Shown piece after piece: positions 33,768 through 42,460 of a stretch of 64,000 nucleotides of DNA. The first letter of the stretch is position 1. Each line of letters begins with the position of its first letter. Made by a program: the position numbers and the translations under genes. The stretch comes from DASZIT01 sp036489495 (GTDB lineage: Bacteria > Actinomycetota > Acidimicrobiia > Acidimicrobiales > RAAP-2), in NCBI GenBank assembly GCA_036489495.1, contig DASXFR010000076.1, forward strand, positions 1 through 64,000, read 5' to 3'. The notes under the pieces are model-generated. The model was not told where the DNA came from. It saw only the letters and a list, made by a program, of their open reading frames with translations, and ran no database searches.

Positions 33768-35875
33768 GCGCCGACTCGACCCGCTGGTTCCTGGGAGTGG
33801 ACGTCGGCGGCACCTTCACCGACGTCGTCCTGGCCGATACCCGGGGAGGTGTCGACGTCATCAAGGTGAGAACCACCCCCGAAGACCAGCGCGAAGGGGT
33901 CGCCGAGGGGATTGCCGCCCTGCTCGCCGCCCATCGGGTGGACCCGGGCTCGGTGGTCCGCCTGGTGCACGGGACCACCCTGGCCACCAACGTGATCCTC
34001 GAACAGCGGGGCACCGACATCGCTTTCGTCACCTCCCGCGGCTTCGGCGACATGCTTCGCCTCGGGCGCGAGTTCCGCCAGGAGGACGAGCGGTTCGACC
34101 TCTTCTTCCGGACGCCGGCCCCGCCGGTCCCCCAGTCGCGCACCTTCGAGGTGAACGAGCGGATCGACGCCGCCGGCCGGGTGCTGGTCCCCCTCGACAG
34201 TGCGCAGGTGGAGGCGGTGGCGGCCGAGGTCGCCGGGTCCGGCGCCGCGGCGGTGGCCATCTGCCTGCTGCACGCCTACGCCCACCCGGCCCACGAGGAA
34301 GTCGTGGCCGAGGCGTGCCGGGCGGCGATGCCGGAGACCGCCTATGTGGTCACCTCCTCGGAGGTGTGGCCGGAGATGCGCGAGTACGAGCGGGCCATGA
34401 CCACCGTGATGTGCGCCTACGTGGGTCCGGTGATGTCCGGCTACCTGGCCGGCCTCGGAACCCGGCTCGAAACGCTGGGTATCCGCTGCCCCATCGAAGT
34501 GATGGAATCGAGTGGCGGGGTGATGTCGGCCGCCCTGGCCGCGCGCCGCCCGATCGCCACCGTGGAGTCGGGCGGGGCGGCGGGGGTGATCGCCGCCGGC
34601 TTCGTCGGGCGGCTGATCGACGTCGACGAGGTGATCTCCTTCGACATGGGCGGGACCACCGCCAAGACCGGGGTGGTGCGGGGCGGCCGACCCGACATCA
34701 CCCACGACTTCCACGTCGGGGGCATCGGCAGCGCCGGCGGGGCCCGCCCGGGGTCGGGCTACCCGGTGAAGATCCCGGTGGTCGACCTGGCCGAGGTGGG
34801 GGCCGGCGGGGGCAGCATCGCCTGGGTGGACCCGGGAGGGGCGCTGCGGGTGGGTCCGCGCTCGTCGGGGTCGGTCCCCGGTCCCGCCGGATACGGGCTG
34901 GGTGGCACCGAGGCCACGGTGACCGACGCCAACCTGGTCCTCGGTTATCTCCGGCCCGGCAACCTCTCCGGTGGGGTCTCGCTCGACCCCGAGCTCAGCG
35001 AGAAGGCCATCCAGCAGGCGGTGGCCGGCCCGCTCGGCCTCGACGTCACCGGGGCGGCACGGGCCATTCACGATGTCGCCAATGCCAGCATGGCCGCGGC
35101 CATCCGGGTGGTGACCGTCCAGCGGGGGATCGACCCGCGGAGCTTCACCCTGGTCGGGTTCGGCGGGGCGGGCCCGATGCACGCGGCTGAACTGGCGGAA
35201 ACCTTCGGGATCACCAGCGTGGTCATCCCCCGGGCCGCGGGGGTGGCCTCGGCGGTCGGGCTGGTGACCGCCGACCTGGCTGCCGACCGGATCCTCACCC
35301 GGTTGATGCCGGCTGACACCGCCGATCCGGCCGAGGTGGCGGCCATCTTCGCCCGGCTGGAGGACCAGGCGGTGGCCGAGTTGCCGGGGGGGGACGGCGG
35401 GCTGGTGGTGAGCCGGGCGGTCGACGTCCGATTCCGGGGTCAGGCCCATCAGCTCACGGTGCCGGCGCCGACCGAGCCGGTGACCCGCCAGACCCTCGAG
35501 ACCGTCACCGCCACCTTCATTCGGCAGTACCACGAGACCTACGGGATCGAAATGGAAGGCCCCCAGGAGTTGGTGAGCTTCCGGGCCCGGGTGTTGCGCA
35601 CGGTGGAGAAGTTCGCGCCGGTGCCTCACCCGGTCGAAGGACCGGTGGCCCCTCCGGAGCCAACCGCCCATCGGACCGTCGCCTTCGCCGGATCGGTGAT
35701 GGATTCCTGCCCGGTCTATCTCTGGTCCGACCTCGGCCCGGGGACCAGACTGGCCGGGCCGGCGATCATCGAGGGCGTCGACACCACGGTGGTGGCTCCT
35801 CCCTCCCATCACGCCGCGATCGACCCGTGGGGCAATGTGGTCCTGACCCGCGTGCCGCCGGGAACGTCAACGTGA
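33764..35875 (+). CDS. Hydantoinase A/oxoprolinase-family subunit
   Basis: A 703-aa HyuA-family ATP-binding subunit. The start MSADSTRWFLGVDVGGTFTD overlaps the hyuB stop. The acetate-kinase/actin-like nucleotide fold is seen in GVDVGGTFTDVVLAD at the N-terminus, LVHGTTLATNVILEQRG, SFDMGGTTAKTG and VGFGGAGPMHA. Typical length is about 690. Together with HyuB it should form an ATP-dependent cyclic-amide hydrolase or a carboxylase. There is no HyuC/carbamoylase neighbour, but two D-aminoacylase-like amidohydrolases occur elsewhere in the region. It ends the operon. Confidence 0.92.
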   Translation: MSADSTRWFLGVDVGGTFTDVVLADTRGGVDVIKVRTTPEDQREGVAEGIAALLAAHRVDPGSVVRLVHGTTLATNVILEQRGTDIAFVTSRGFGDMLRLGREFRQEDERFDLFFRTPAPPVPQSRTFEVNERIDAAGRVLVPLDSAQVEAVAAEVAGSGAAAVAICLLHAYAHPAHEEVVAEACRAAMPETAYVVTSSEVWPEMREYERAMTTVMCAYVGPVMSGYLAGLGTRLETLGIRCPIEVMESSGGVMSAALAARRPIATVESGGAAGVIAAGFVGRLIDVDEVISFDMGGTTAKTGVVRGGRPDITHDFHVGGIGSAGGARPGSGYPVKIPVVDLAEVGAGGGSIAWVDPGGALRVGPRSSGSVPGPAGYGLGGTEATVTDANLVLGYLRPGNLSGGVSLDPELSEKAIQQAVAGPLGLDVTGAARAIHDVANASMAAAIRVVTVQRGIDPRSFTLVGFGGAGPMHAAELAETFGITSVVIPRAAGVASAVGLVTADLAADRILTRLMPADTADPAEVAAIFARLEDQAVAELPGGDGGLVVSRAVDVRFRGQAHQLTVPAPTEPVTRQTLETVTATFIRQYHETYGIEMEGPQELVSFRARVLRTVEKFAPVPHPVEGPVAPPEPTAHRTVAFAGSVMDSCPVYLWSDLGPGTRLAGPAIIEGVDTTVVAPPSHHAAIDPWGNVVLTRVPPGTST

Positions 35876-35987
35876 CCCGAGCCCGCGGCGATCGCCGACG
35901 GGGCCCCACGGGGTCCCGCCGACCGAGCAGTAGTCTTCCCGGTGCATCCCGTCGCCATCCGGCGACGCGGCGATGCGAGGAAGGCCG

Positions 35988-36653
35988 ATGACCGCAACCA
36001 GCCGCTCCGATGCCACCGACCCCCGGGGGCGAACCACGGCCGTCGGCGACGCCACCCGGACCCGGTTGATGGAGGCGGCCGAGAGGCTGATCGCCGAGCG
36101 GGGGGTGGACGCGGTGTCGGTCCGGGACATCACCGCCGCCGCCGACACCAACTCGGCCTCGATCCACTACCACTTCCAGTCCAAAGAGGGACTCATCAAC
36201 GCCATCATGGAGGACCGGGCCGAGCGGCTGGGCGAGCGGCGCAGCTCGTACCTCCAATCCCTCGGTCCCGAAGCCCCGTCGGTCCGGGCGGTGGCCGAGG
36301 CCATCGTGAACCCGACCTTCGAGTTCGTGGCCGGCCACGAAGAGGAGAGCGACACCGCCTACGTCGGGTTCCTGGCCGCCCTGCTCGACGATCCCACCAT
36401 GGTGCCGGCCCTCGAGCGGTATTTCGCCAATCAGTACGACGCCTACTTCGACGCCCTCCGCCGGGCCCGCCCCGAGCTCGACCAGGCCGCCCTGGTCAAC
36501 CGGGTGTGCTTCGCCCTCCACCTGGTGCTCAACACCGTGTCCGAGCCGGCCCGGGGCCTGCGGACCTGGATCGAGCGCCACTATCCGCCGGCGGTGGACA
36601 GCATCCGCCAGGACCTGATCGACTTCCTGACCGGGGCGTTCGAGGCCCCCTGA
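35988..36653 (+). CDS. TetR-family regulator, candidate master of the region
   Basis: A 221-aa protein. The N-terminal TetR DNA-binding domain is at about residues 20-70 (RLMEAAERLIAERGVDAVSV, RDITAAADTNSASIHYHF with the recognition helix). The C-terminal ligand domain is all-helical (VRAVAEAIVNPTFEFV...FALHLVLNTVSEP). The start at 35988 is preferred over 35973 because GAGGA lies 6 bp before it. It is the only TetR gene between 21 and 60 kb, and six promoters around it carry a common palindrome, one of them (site D) only 10 bp after its stop. I infer it represses the catabolic operons and responds to a pathway CoA ester or substrate. Confidence 0.88.
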   Translation: MTATSRSDATDPRGRTTAVGDATRTRLMEAAERLIAERGVDAVSVRDITAAADTNSASIHYHFQSKEGLINAIMEDRAERLGERRSSYLQSLGPEAPSVRAVAEAIVNPTFEFVAGHEEESDTAYVGFLAALLDDPTMVPALERYFANQYDAYFDALRRARPELDQAALVNRVCFALHLVLNTVSEPARGLRTWIERHYPPAVDSIRQDLIDFLTGAFEAP

Positions 36654-36661
36654 CTCTCTTT

Positions 36662-36701
36662 CATACGTTTGATTGACTCCTGTCGGATCCCGGCCTAGCC
36701 T
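36662..36701 (+). promoter_or_regulatory. Site D: promoter and operator of the dioxygenase operon
   Basis: The motif CATACGTTTGATTGAC (36662-36677) runs into TTGACT (36673-36678), 17 bp, TAGCCT (36696-36701). It is 32 bp upstream of the TTG start. The arrangement is the same as at site E, with the palindrome abutting the -35 box. Confidence 0.65.
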
Positions 36702-36732
36702 GGCGCCGGAGCGAGAGGAAGGAGTTGGCGCG

Positions 36733-37683
36733 TTGACCACAACCCGTCGATACCCGCCGGCCCCTCCGGAACAGACCGGGGCGGCGGCCTGGTATCCCGC
36801 CACCCTGGATGACGCCGCCTACACCGTCGAGCTCGACCGATTCGTCGACATCACCGAGCAACCCGGGAACCCGGGCCCGTCGCCCGGAGAACCGATCCTC
36901 CGGGGCGAGGTCGGCGCGCCGATCCTGCCGGCCGGCTTCGATCAGCTGGTCACCGAAGTCGGACGGCGACTGACCGACGGTCCGGGGTTCTCGGTGGTGA
37001 AGGGCTTTCCGGTGGACGGCGGCGGCGTGTGGGCGACCCAGCTGTTCGCCTCGTTGATGAGCAGCTTCGGCAGACTTCTCGCCCAAGATGTGCACGGCGA
37101 CCTCCTCCACCTGGTCCGCACGACCGGCCTCGGGGACGATCGCCAGTACGGGTCAAAAGGCTCGGGCGAACTCCTCTTCCACACCGACCAAGCCGCCGCC
37201 CCCGTCGAGCAGCTCCCGGGGGTTCTCGGACTGCTCGCCCTCCAGCGGGCGGCCCGCGGTGGCCACACCCGGCTGGTGAGCGGGCATACCCTCCTCAATG
37301 AGTTGCGATCCAGAGACGGTGCACTGGCCGCGTCGCTGTGTATGCCGTCACCCTTCGCCCGCGACGATGACGGGGTGTCGTCGTCGGAACCGGTGGAAGC
37401 CGCCGCGGTGGTGATCGGTCGGGGCGGAAGGGCCCGGATCCGATTCAACCGCTATTTCATGGAGACCGGAGCCCGGCGCATCGGTGTCGATCTCGATCCC
37501 GGGATGTCCGCCGCCCTCGACGCCATCGATGAGCTGTTCGACACCCGGCCCCTCGATGTCGAACTTCTGCTCGAGCCCGGTGACGCGCTGGTGGCGGACA
37601 ACTCGGTCATCCTCCACAACCGCACCGCGTACCAGGACGACGGGCACCACGTGCGGTGCCTGGTGCGGGCATGGGCACACTGA
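36733..37683 (+). CDS. TauD/TfdA-family dioxygenase (copy 1)
   Basis: 316 aa from a TTG start, selected because GGAAGGAG lies 7 bp upstream; an earlier TTG at 36673 lies inside the promoter. It is an Fe(II)/2-oxoglutarate-dependent oxygenase: the HxD pair is H150/D152 (ELLFHTDQ), the distal His in VILHNRTAYQD and Arg in HHVRCLVRAW. It probably hydroxylates or cleaves a substrate, as for taurine or 2,4-D in related enzymes. It is the first gene of a four-gene operon with a D-aminoacylase-like enzyme, a CoA transferase and a TIM-barrel protein. Confidence 0.87.
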   Translation: MTTTRRYPPAPPEQTGAAAWYPATLDDAAYTVELDRFVDITEQPGNPGPSPGEPILRGEVGAPILPAGFDQLVTEVGRRLTDGPGFSVVKGFPVDGGGVWATQLFASLMSSFGRLLAQDVHGDLLHLVRTTGLGDDRQYGSKGSGELLFHTDQAAAPVEQLPGVLGLLALQRAARGGHTRLVSGHTLLNELRSRDGALAASLCMPSPFARDDDGVSSSEPVEAAAVVIGRGGRARIRFNRYFMETGARRIGVDLDPGMSAALDAIDELFDTRPLDVELLLEPGDALVADNSVILHNRTAYQDDGHHVRCLVRAWAH

Positions 37684-37702
37684 GCCGGCCGGGGCCGGGG
37701 AC

Positions 37703-39457
37703 ATGATCGACCTCCGCATCGTCGGCGGCACCGTGATCGACGGCACCGGCTCGCCCGGTCGCCGGGCCGATGTCGGGGTCGACGGCGGGCGGATCGTGTC
37801 GGTAGGCGACGACAGTGGCCCCGCCCGCCGAACACTGGCGGCCGAGGGCATGGTGGTGGCCCCGGGTTTCGTCGACACCCACACCCATCTCGACGCCCAG
37901 CTGGACTGGGATCCGCTGGCCACTCCCTCCACCCTGCACGGTGTCACCACCGTGCTCGGCGGCAACTGCGGCTTCTCCATCGCGCCGATGCGACCCGACG
38001 CCGCCGACTACGTCCGCCGGATGCTGGCCCGAGTAGAAGGGATCCCGCTCAAGACGCTGGAGAACGGACCGGAGTGGGCGTGGTCCTCCTTCGGCCAGTG
38101 GCTCGAGCGATTCGACGGCCGGGTGGCGGTGAATGCCGGGTTCTCGGTGGGACACTCCACCCTCCGCTATCTGAGCATGGGCGCCGACGCGGTCGGTGGC
38201 AGCCCGACGGAAGCACAGGCCACCGACATGGCGCACCGGCTTCACCAGGCACTCGACGACGGCGCCCTCGGGTTCACCTCCTCGCTGGCCTCCAGCCACA
38301 GTGACGGGGACGGACATCCAGTGCCGTCGCGGTCCACCGAGTCGGCCGAACTGGTCAGCCTGGCCGCCGCCCTCCGCCACCACCCGGGCACCTCCCTGGG
38401 CATCAACCCCGGGGCCGGCCCCTTCGCCGCCGGGATGATGGACACCATGGCCGACATGTCCCGGGAGGCCGACCGGGTGCTCAATTGGAACGCGCTGCTC
38501 ATTTACCACCAACGGTGGGACGAGGCCCGCCTGGAGCTGGCGGCGTCCGACCATGCCGCCGCCCGGGGCGGCCATGTGATCGCCGAGGTGGTCCCCGACC
38601 CCCGACGGTTCTACGTGAGTTTCCTCAGCGGTTTCTTGCTCGACGCCCTGCCCGGATGGGCGGAACTGTTCAGCCTCCCCCTCCCCGTCCGGCGGGCCGC
38701 CCTCCGCGACCCGGGACGCCGGGCCGGGTTGCGGGCCGGCGTCGATTCCGACGCGGTACCCGCCATGCTCCGCAACCACACCGATCCGTCACGGATGACC
38801 GTCGTCCAGACCGCCGATCCGGACACCAAGCACCTGGCCGGGCGCCGAGTCGAGGAGATCGCCCGGGAGCGGTCGGTGTCGGCCTTCGACTGTTGGGTCG
38901 ACATCGCGGTGGCGGACGACCTGCGGGCGGTATTCATGCCCGATCCGGTGGGAGACGACGACCGCAGTTGGGAGCTTCGGGCGCAGGTGATGACCGACCC
39001 GCGCACGGTGATCGGGGCCGCCGACGCCGGAGCCCACCTCGATGTGGCGTCGTCGTTCAACTACACGACCTCGCTGTTGGCCGGTTCGGTGCGCCGGCGG
39101 GGACTGCTCAGCCTCGAGCAGGCGGTGCGGGAGTTGACCGATGTGCCGGCCCGCCTGTTCGGGGTGACCGGCCGGGGTCGGATCGGTGAGGGATGGGCCG
39201 CCGACCTGGTGGTCTTCGACCCCGAGACCGTCGGCCCGATGGCCGAGGAGATCCGCGCCGACCTGCCCGGCGGGGCTCGGCGGATCTACGCCGACGCCAA
39301 CGGGATCGCCGCGGTGGTGGTCAACGGCGAGCCCATCCTCGAGCACGGCGAGCACACCGGCCGGCTTCCCGGCACCGTGTTGCGGTCCGGCCGGGATACC
39401 GAGACAGTGACGGTAGCCGCCGCCCGGGCGCTCGCCGCGCCGGCCACCGGGCCCTGA
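37703..39457 (+). CDS. D-aminoacylase-like amidohydrolase (copy 1)
   Basis: A 584-aa amidohydrolase of the N-acyl-D-amino-acid deacylase/dihydroorotase-like superfamily. The N-terminal composite beta-sandwich strand is IVGGTVIDGTGSPGRRADV; the metal motif is GFVDTHTHLDAQLDWDP (HxH); GVTTVLGGNCGFSIAP and SDAGAH-like AADAGAHLD precede the C-terminal GWAADLVVFDPETVGP. It likely hydrolyses an acylated amine or amide. Length is somewhat above D-aminoacylase (about 480-500), as in the second copy at 46621-48354. Confidence 0.88.
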   Translation: MIDLRIVGGTVIDGTGSPGRRADVGVDGGRIVSVGDDSGPARRTLAAEGMVVAPGFVDTHTHLDAQLDWDPLATPSTLHGVTTVLGGNCGFSIAPMRPDAADYVRRMLARVEGIPLKTLENGPEWAWSSFGQWLERFDGRVAVNAGFSVGHSTLRYLSMGADAVGGSPTEAQATDMAHRLHQALDDGALGFTSSLASSHSDGDGHPVPSRSTESAELVSLAAALRHHPGTSLGINPGAGPFAAGMMDTMADMSREADRVLNWNALLIYHQRWDEARLELAASDHAAARGGHVIAEVVPDPRRFYVSFLSGFLLDALPGWAELFSLPLPVRRAALRDPGRRAGLRAGVDSDAVPAMLRNHTDPSRMTVVQTADPDTKHLAGRRVEEIARERSVSAFDCWVDIAVADDLRAVFMPDPVGDDDRSWELRAQVMTDPRTVIGAADAGAHLDVASSFNYTTSLLAGSVRRRGLLSLEQAVRELTDVPARLFGVTGRGRIGEGWAADLVVFDPETVGPMAEEIRADLPGGARRIYADANGIAAVVVNGEPILEHGEHTGRLPGTVLRSGRDTETVTVAAARALAAPATGP

Positions 39458-39482
39458 CCGGCCGGCGGTTGGAGACGAACCG

Positions 39483-40631
39483 GTGAACGACGCGTTGGAT
39501 GGGCTCCGGGTGCTGGACCTGTCGACCTATCTGGCCGCCCCCCAGGTCTCCGCCATCCTCGGCGACTTCGGTGCCGATGTGGTGAAGGTGGAGCCCCCCG
39601 GGGGCGACCCCATGCGCACCCTCGGCGCCCAGCGGGGCGGGGCGTCGCTGATGTGGGCGCTGGTGGCCCGCAACAAGCGCAGCGTGGTGGTCGACACCGC
39701 CACGGCGGCGGGGATCACCCGCCTCCAGGGGCTCACCGCCGCCGCCGATGTCGTGGTCGTCAACCAACCCGAAGGACTGCTCGATCGCTGGGGCTGCACG
39801 CCGGCGGCCATCTCCGCCCGCAACCCCGCTGCGGTGGTGGTGACCGTCAGCTGCTACGGCACCGACGGCCCCTACGCCGGGCGTCCGGGGGCCGGCTCCT
39901 TGGCCGAGGCCTTCGCCGGGCTCACCGGGCTCACCGGGATGTCCGACGGGCCGCCGATGCTCACCGGGGCGCCCATCGGCGACACCCTGGTGGCGCTGTC
40001 CGGGGTGATCGGGACCCTCCTCGCCTGCTACCACCGCGACGCCCGGGGCGGGGGTGGACAGCACGTCGACGTCTCCATGTTCGAACCGATCCTCACCCTG
40101 CTGGGCCCGGTGTTGGCGGGATGGGACCCAGCCGGTCCCCCGGCGGTTCGATCCGGGAGCCGGATAACCGGCGGCGTGCCCCGCAACGTCTACCAGGCCG
40201 CCGACGGCAGCTGGTTGGCAGTGTCGGGCACCACCGACGATCAGGTCGGCCGTCTACTGCCGTTGCTCGGCCGGAACCGACCCGAGGACCTGGCCCGGTT
40301 CGGCCGTTCGGCGGAACGCCTGCTGGTCGCCGACGAGCTCGACGCCCTGGTCGCCGGATGGATCGCGTCGAGGGATGGGCCGGGGGTCCTGGCTGCCCTG
40401 CTCGACGCCCGGATTCCGGTGGCTCCGGTGAACGACCTGGCCCGGTTGGTCTCCGATCCCCACGTCCGGTCTCGCGGGTCGATCATCGAGGTCGACCAAG
40501 GTCCGAACGGACCGGTCCCCCTTCCCGGTCCGGCTCCGCATCTGGCCGCCACCCCCGGGCGGCTGCACTCGCCGGCACCGGCACTCGGCGAAGGGGAGAC
40601 GGAGGTGCTGGCCGGATGGTTGGGAGGTTGA
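39483..40631 (+). CDS. CaiB/BaiF family III CoA transferase
   Basis: 382 aa from a GTG start with a GAGACGAACCG leader. It has typical N-terminal LDGLRVLDLSTYLAAPQVSAI, LGDFGADVVKVEPPGGDPMR and NKRSVVVD. The catalytic Asp is expected in TGAPIGDTLVALSGVIG, and GGGQHVDVSMFE follows. It would move CoA between carboxylates, giving the operon its own activation step as an alternative to the PaaK-like ligases. Confidence 0.92.
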   Translation: MNDALDGLRVLDLSTYLAAPQVSAILGDFGADVVKVEPPGGDPMRTLGAQRGGASLMWALVARNKRSVVVDTATAAGITRLQGLTAAADVVVVNQPEGLLDRWGCTPAAISARNPAAVVVTVSCYGTDGPYAGRPGAGSLAEAFAGLTGLTGMSDGPPMLTGAPIGDTLVALSGVIGTLLACYHRDARGGGGQHVDVSMFEPILTLLGPVLAGWDPAGPPAVRSGSRITGGVPRNVYQAADGSWLAVSGTTDDQVGRLLPLLGRNRPEDLARFGRSAERLLVADELDALVAGWIASRDGPGVLAALLDARIPVAPVNDLARLVSDPHVRSRGSIIEVDQGPNGPVPLPGPAPHLAATPGRLHSPAPALGEGETEVLAGWLGG

Positions 40632-40636
40632 GCCAG

Positions 40637-41452
40637 GTGCATCCCCGGCTCGGGCTCAACAGCCTGAGCACAGCCAGTTGGCCGCTGGAGCGGGACCTCG
40701 AGCTCTACGCCGATCTCGGGGTGCGCCGGGCCGGGTTGTTCCTCGACAAGTTGGTGGCCTGCGGCGAGGACCGGGCGGTCGATCTGGTGAAAGACGCCGC
40801 GCTGGCGGTCGACCATGTGTTCGCACGGGGGGTCGTCCCCGCCGACCCCGGATCGTGGGCCGCCGATCGCCGACGCCTCCTCGGCGCCCTGGAGGTGGCC
40901 GAGTCGTTGGGTGCCCCGGTACTCACCATCACCACTGGAGCCGCGGGGCGTCTGGAGTGGGACCAGGCGGCGGCCGCCCTGGCCGAAGCCCTTGAGCCGG
41001 TGCTGGCCGATGCCCATCGCCGGTCGATCACCGTCGCCATCGAACAGACCCTGCCGGTGCGGGTGGAAGTCGGGTTCGTCCACTCGTTCGCCGACAGCGT
41101 GACCCTGGCCGACCGTCTGGGCCAAGGGATCGGGGTGGTTCTGGAAGCCGGGTATTGCTTCGCGGAGCGCGACCTCGAAGGTTCAGTGGGCTCGGCGGCG
41201 GGGGCGGGAAGGCTCGCGGCGGTCCAGCTGAGCGACCTAGTGACCCCGAGTGCCACCATCCCCGACCGGGCGGTGCCCGGAGACGGAGTGATCCCCCTCG
41301 AACGCATCGTCAGGTTGGCGCTTGACAACGGTTACCAGGGTGCGTTCGAACTCGAGATGCTCGGGCCGCGCATCGAGGCGGAGGGATACGCAGCGGCGTG
41401 CCAGCGGGCAGTCCACTTCATCGATGAGCTTCTCACCCGGATGGAGGCCTGA
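40637..41452 (+). CDS. TIM-barrel sugar-phosphate isomerase/epimerase-like protein
   Basis: 271 aa from GTG (VHPRLGLNSLSTASWPLERD), chosen because GGGAGG lies 9 bp upstream and homologous proteins characteristically begin HPRL-x-N-SLST; frames open further upstream at 40616 and 40628. It is an AP-endonuclease-2/xylose-isomerase-like barrel with putative metal ligands Glu in TVAIEQTL, Glu in VLEAGYCF, a DLVTPS loop and Glu in GAFELEMLGP. It probably isomerises, epimerises or dehydrates a hydroxy acid. It ends the operon; the next gene is convergent. Confidence 0.82.
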   Translation: MHPRLGLNSLSTASWPLERDLELYADLGVRRAGLFLDKLVACGEDRAVDLVKDAALAVDHVFARGVVPADPGSWAADRRRLLGALEVAESLGAPVLTITTGAAGRLEWDQAAAALAEALEPVLADAHRRSITVAIEQTLPVRVEVGFVHSFADSVTLADRLGQGIGVVLEAGYCFAERDLEGSVGSAAGAGRLAAVQLSDLVTPSATIPDRAVPGDGVIPLERIVRLALDNGYQGAFELEMLGPRIEAEGYAAACQRAVHFIDELLTRMEA

Positions 41453-41494
41453 CCCGGCGGACCCGAATCGCAGTGAGGCGGAATCGCGGTTCCT

Positions 41495-42460
41495 CTACTC
41501 CGGTTCCTCGTCCAGGGTCAGGGCGGCCGCACCGGCCGTGATGGCTTCATACAGCGGACGCAGTTCCTCGGTGATCCTCGTCCCGTCGATTGTGAGCGGC
41601 GCCGGATCGAGTTGACGGAGGACCAGATCGGGGGCGACAGCCAGGCGGGGCCGGGTCTCGATCGCGGCCAGGTCGGCGACTACTCCCCAGGGGGAAACGA
41701 ACTCGGCCAGCTGCCTTGCGGCAATGCGCTCAGGATCCGCCACTGGCCACCCGAACATGCCGCTGTCCGGCGTTGCGGCCACGGCATCCGGGTGAGAGCC
41801 GCCGTTTGGTTCCGTCCCACGTCGGCGGGTCCGCAGGCCAGTGAGCAGCTCCTCTTTGGTGCGGCCTCGCCAGGCGAAGATCAGGAACGGGTCGCCGTCG
41901 AATGCTTCCGCCAACAGGTAGTAGACGGCGGCGATGTGCTTGCAGGGGTTCTCCCAGTCCGGACAGGAGCAGGCTGCTTCGAGCTCCTCCGGCGTCGCCG
42001 GGAATAGCGAGGTCGACGCGTCCGCGAACGCATCCTCGATCGCCTCGGGCATCTCATCCGCCAGCAGCCGGGCCGCAAAGACCGCACTGGACGCCATCAC
42101 GGACTCGATCACTTCCCACTCCGGCACAGAGAGCACCTTTGTCTCGATGAAGACGCGGTAGGGCTTGGTCCGCGACCCCTGTACCGAGGCCTTTACCTGG
42201 CCGGCGGTGACCTCCATGGTGAGCACCTGGCCAGTTCGGGCATAGCGCTTGCCCCGCTGGAGACGGCTGCCGATGCCGAAGGCCTCGAGCACCGCGATGA
42301 AGCGCTGCGACCACCAGGTGTCGCCGATCCGTCCCCGCTTACTGCGAGCCAGAAGGCCACCCTCGACCGTGATGGGCGTGGAAGCAGGAGGCCACCACCC
42401 GTCAGAGGGTCGTTTGGGCCCGGTCGAGGGGCGACCGGATCTCGGGCGGCGGGGCGGCAT
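41495..42460 (-). CDS. SWIM zinc-finger protein
   Basis: A 321-aa protein with a SWIM motif CxC-x6-CxH at C164, C166, C173, H175 (ACSCPDWENPCKHIAAV). The N-terminal half is basic (RRPRSGRPSTGPKRPSDG). SWIM proteins encoded next to SNF2 helicases are common in Actinomycetota and cyanobacteria and are thought to bind DNA. The ATG shares one base with the helicase stop (TGATG), so the two are coupled. Its role in repair or DNA remodelling is inferred. Confidence 0.88.
   Translation of the reverse strand: MPPRRPRSGRPSTGPKRPSDGWWPPASTPITVEGGLLARSKRGRIGDTWWSQRFIAVLEAFGIGSRLQRGKRYARTGQVLTMEVTAGQVKASVQGSRTKPYRVFIETKVLSVPEWEVIESVMASSAVFAARLLADEMPEAIEDAFADASTSLFPATPEELEAACSCPDWENPCKHIAAVYYLLAEAFDGDPFLIFAWRGRTKEELLTGLRTRRRGTEPNGGSHPDAVAATPDSGMFGWPVADPERIAARQLAEFVSPWGVVADLAAIETRPRLAVAPDLVLRQLDPAPLTIDGTRITEELRPLYEAITAGAAALTLDEEPE

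Noticed and set aside
33737..35812. 691-codon minus-strand frame opposite hyuA
   Set aside because: Antisense shadow of a clear HyuA gene with no start context or motifs.
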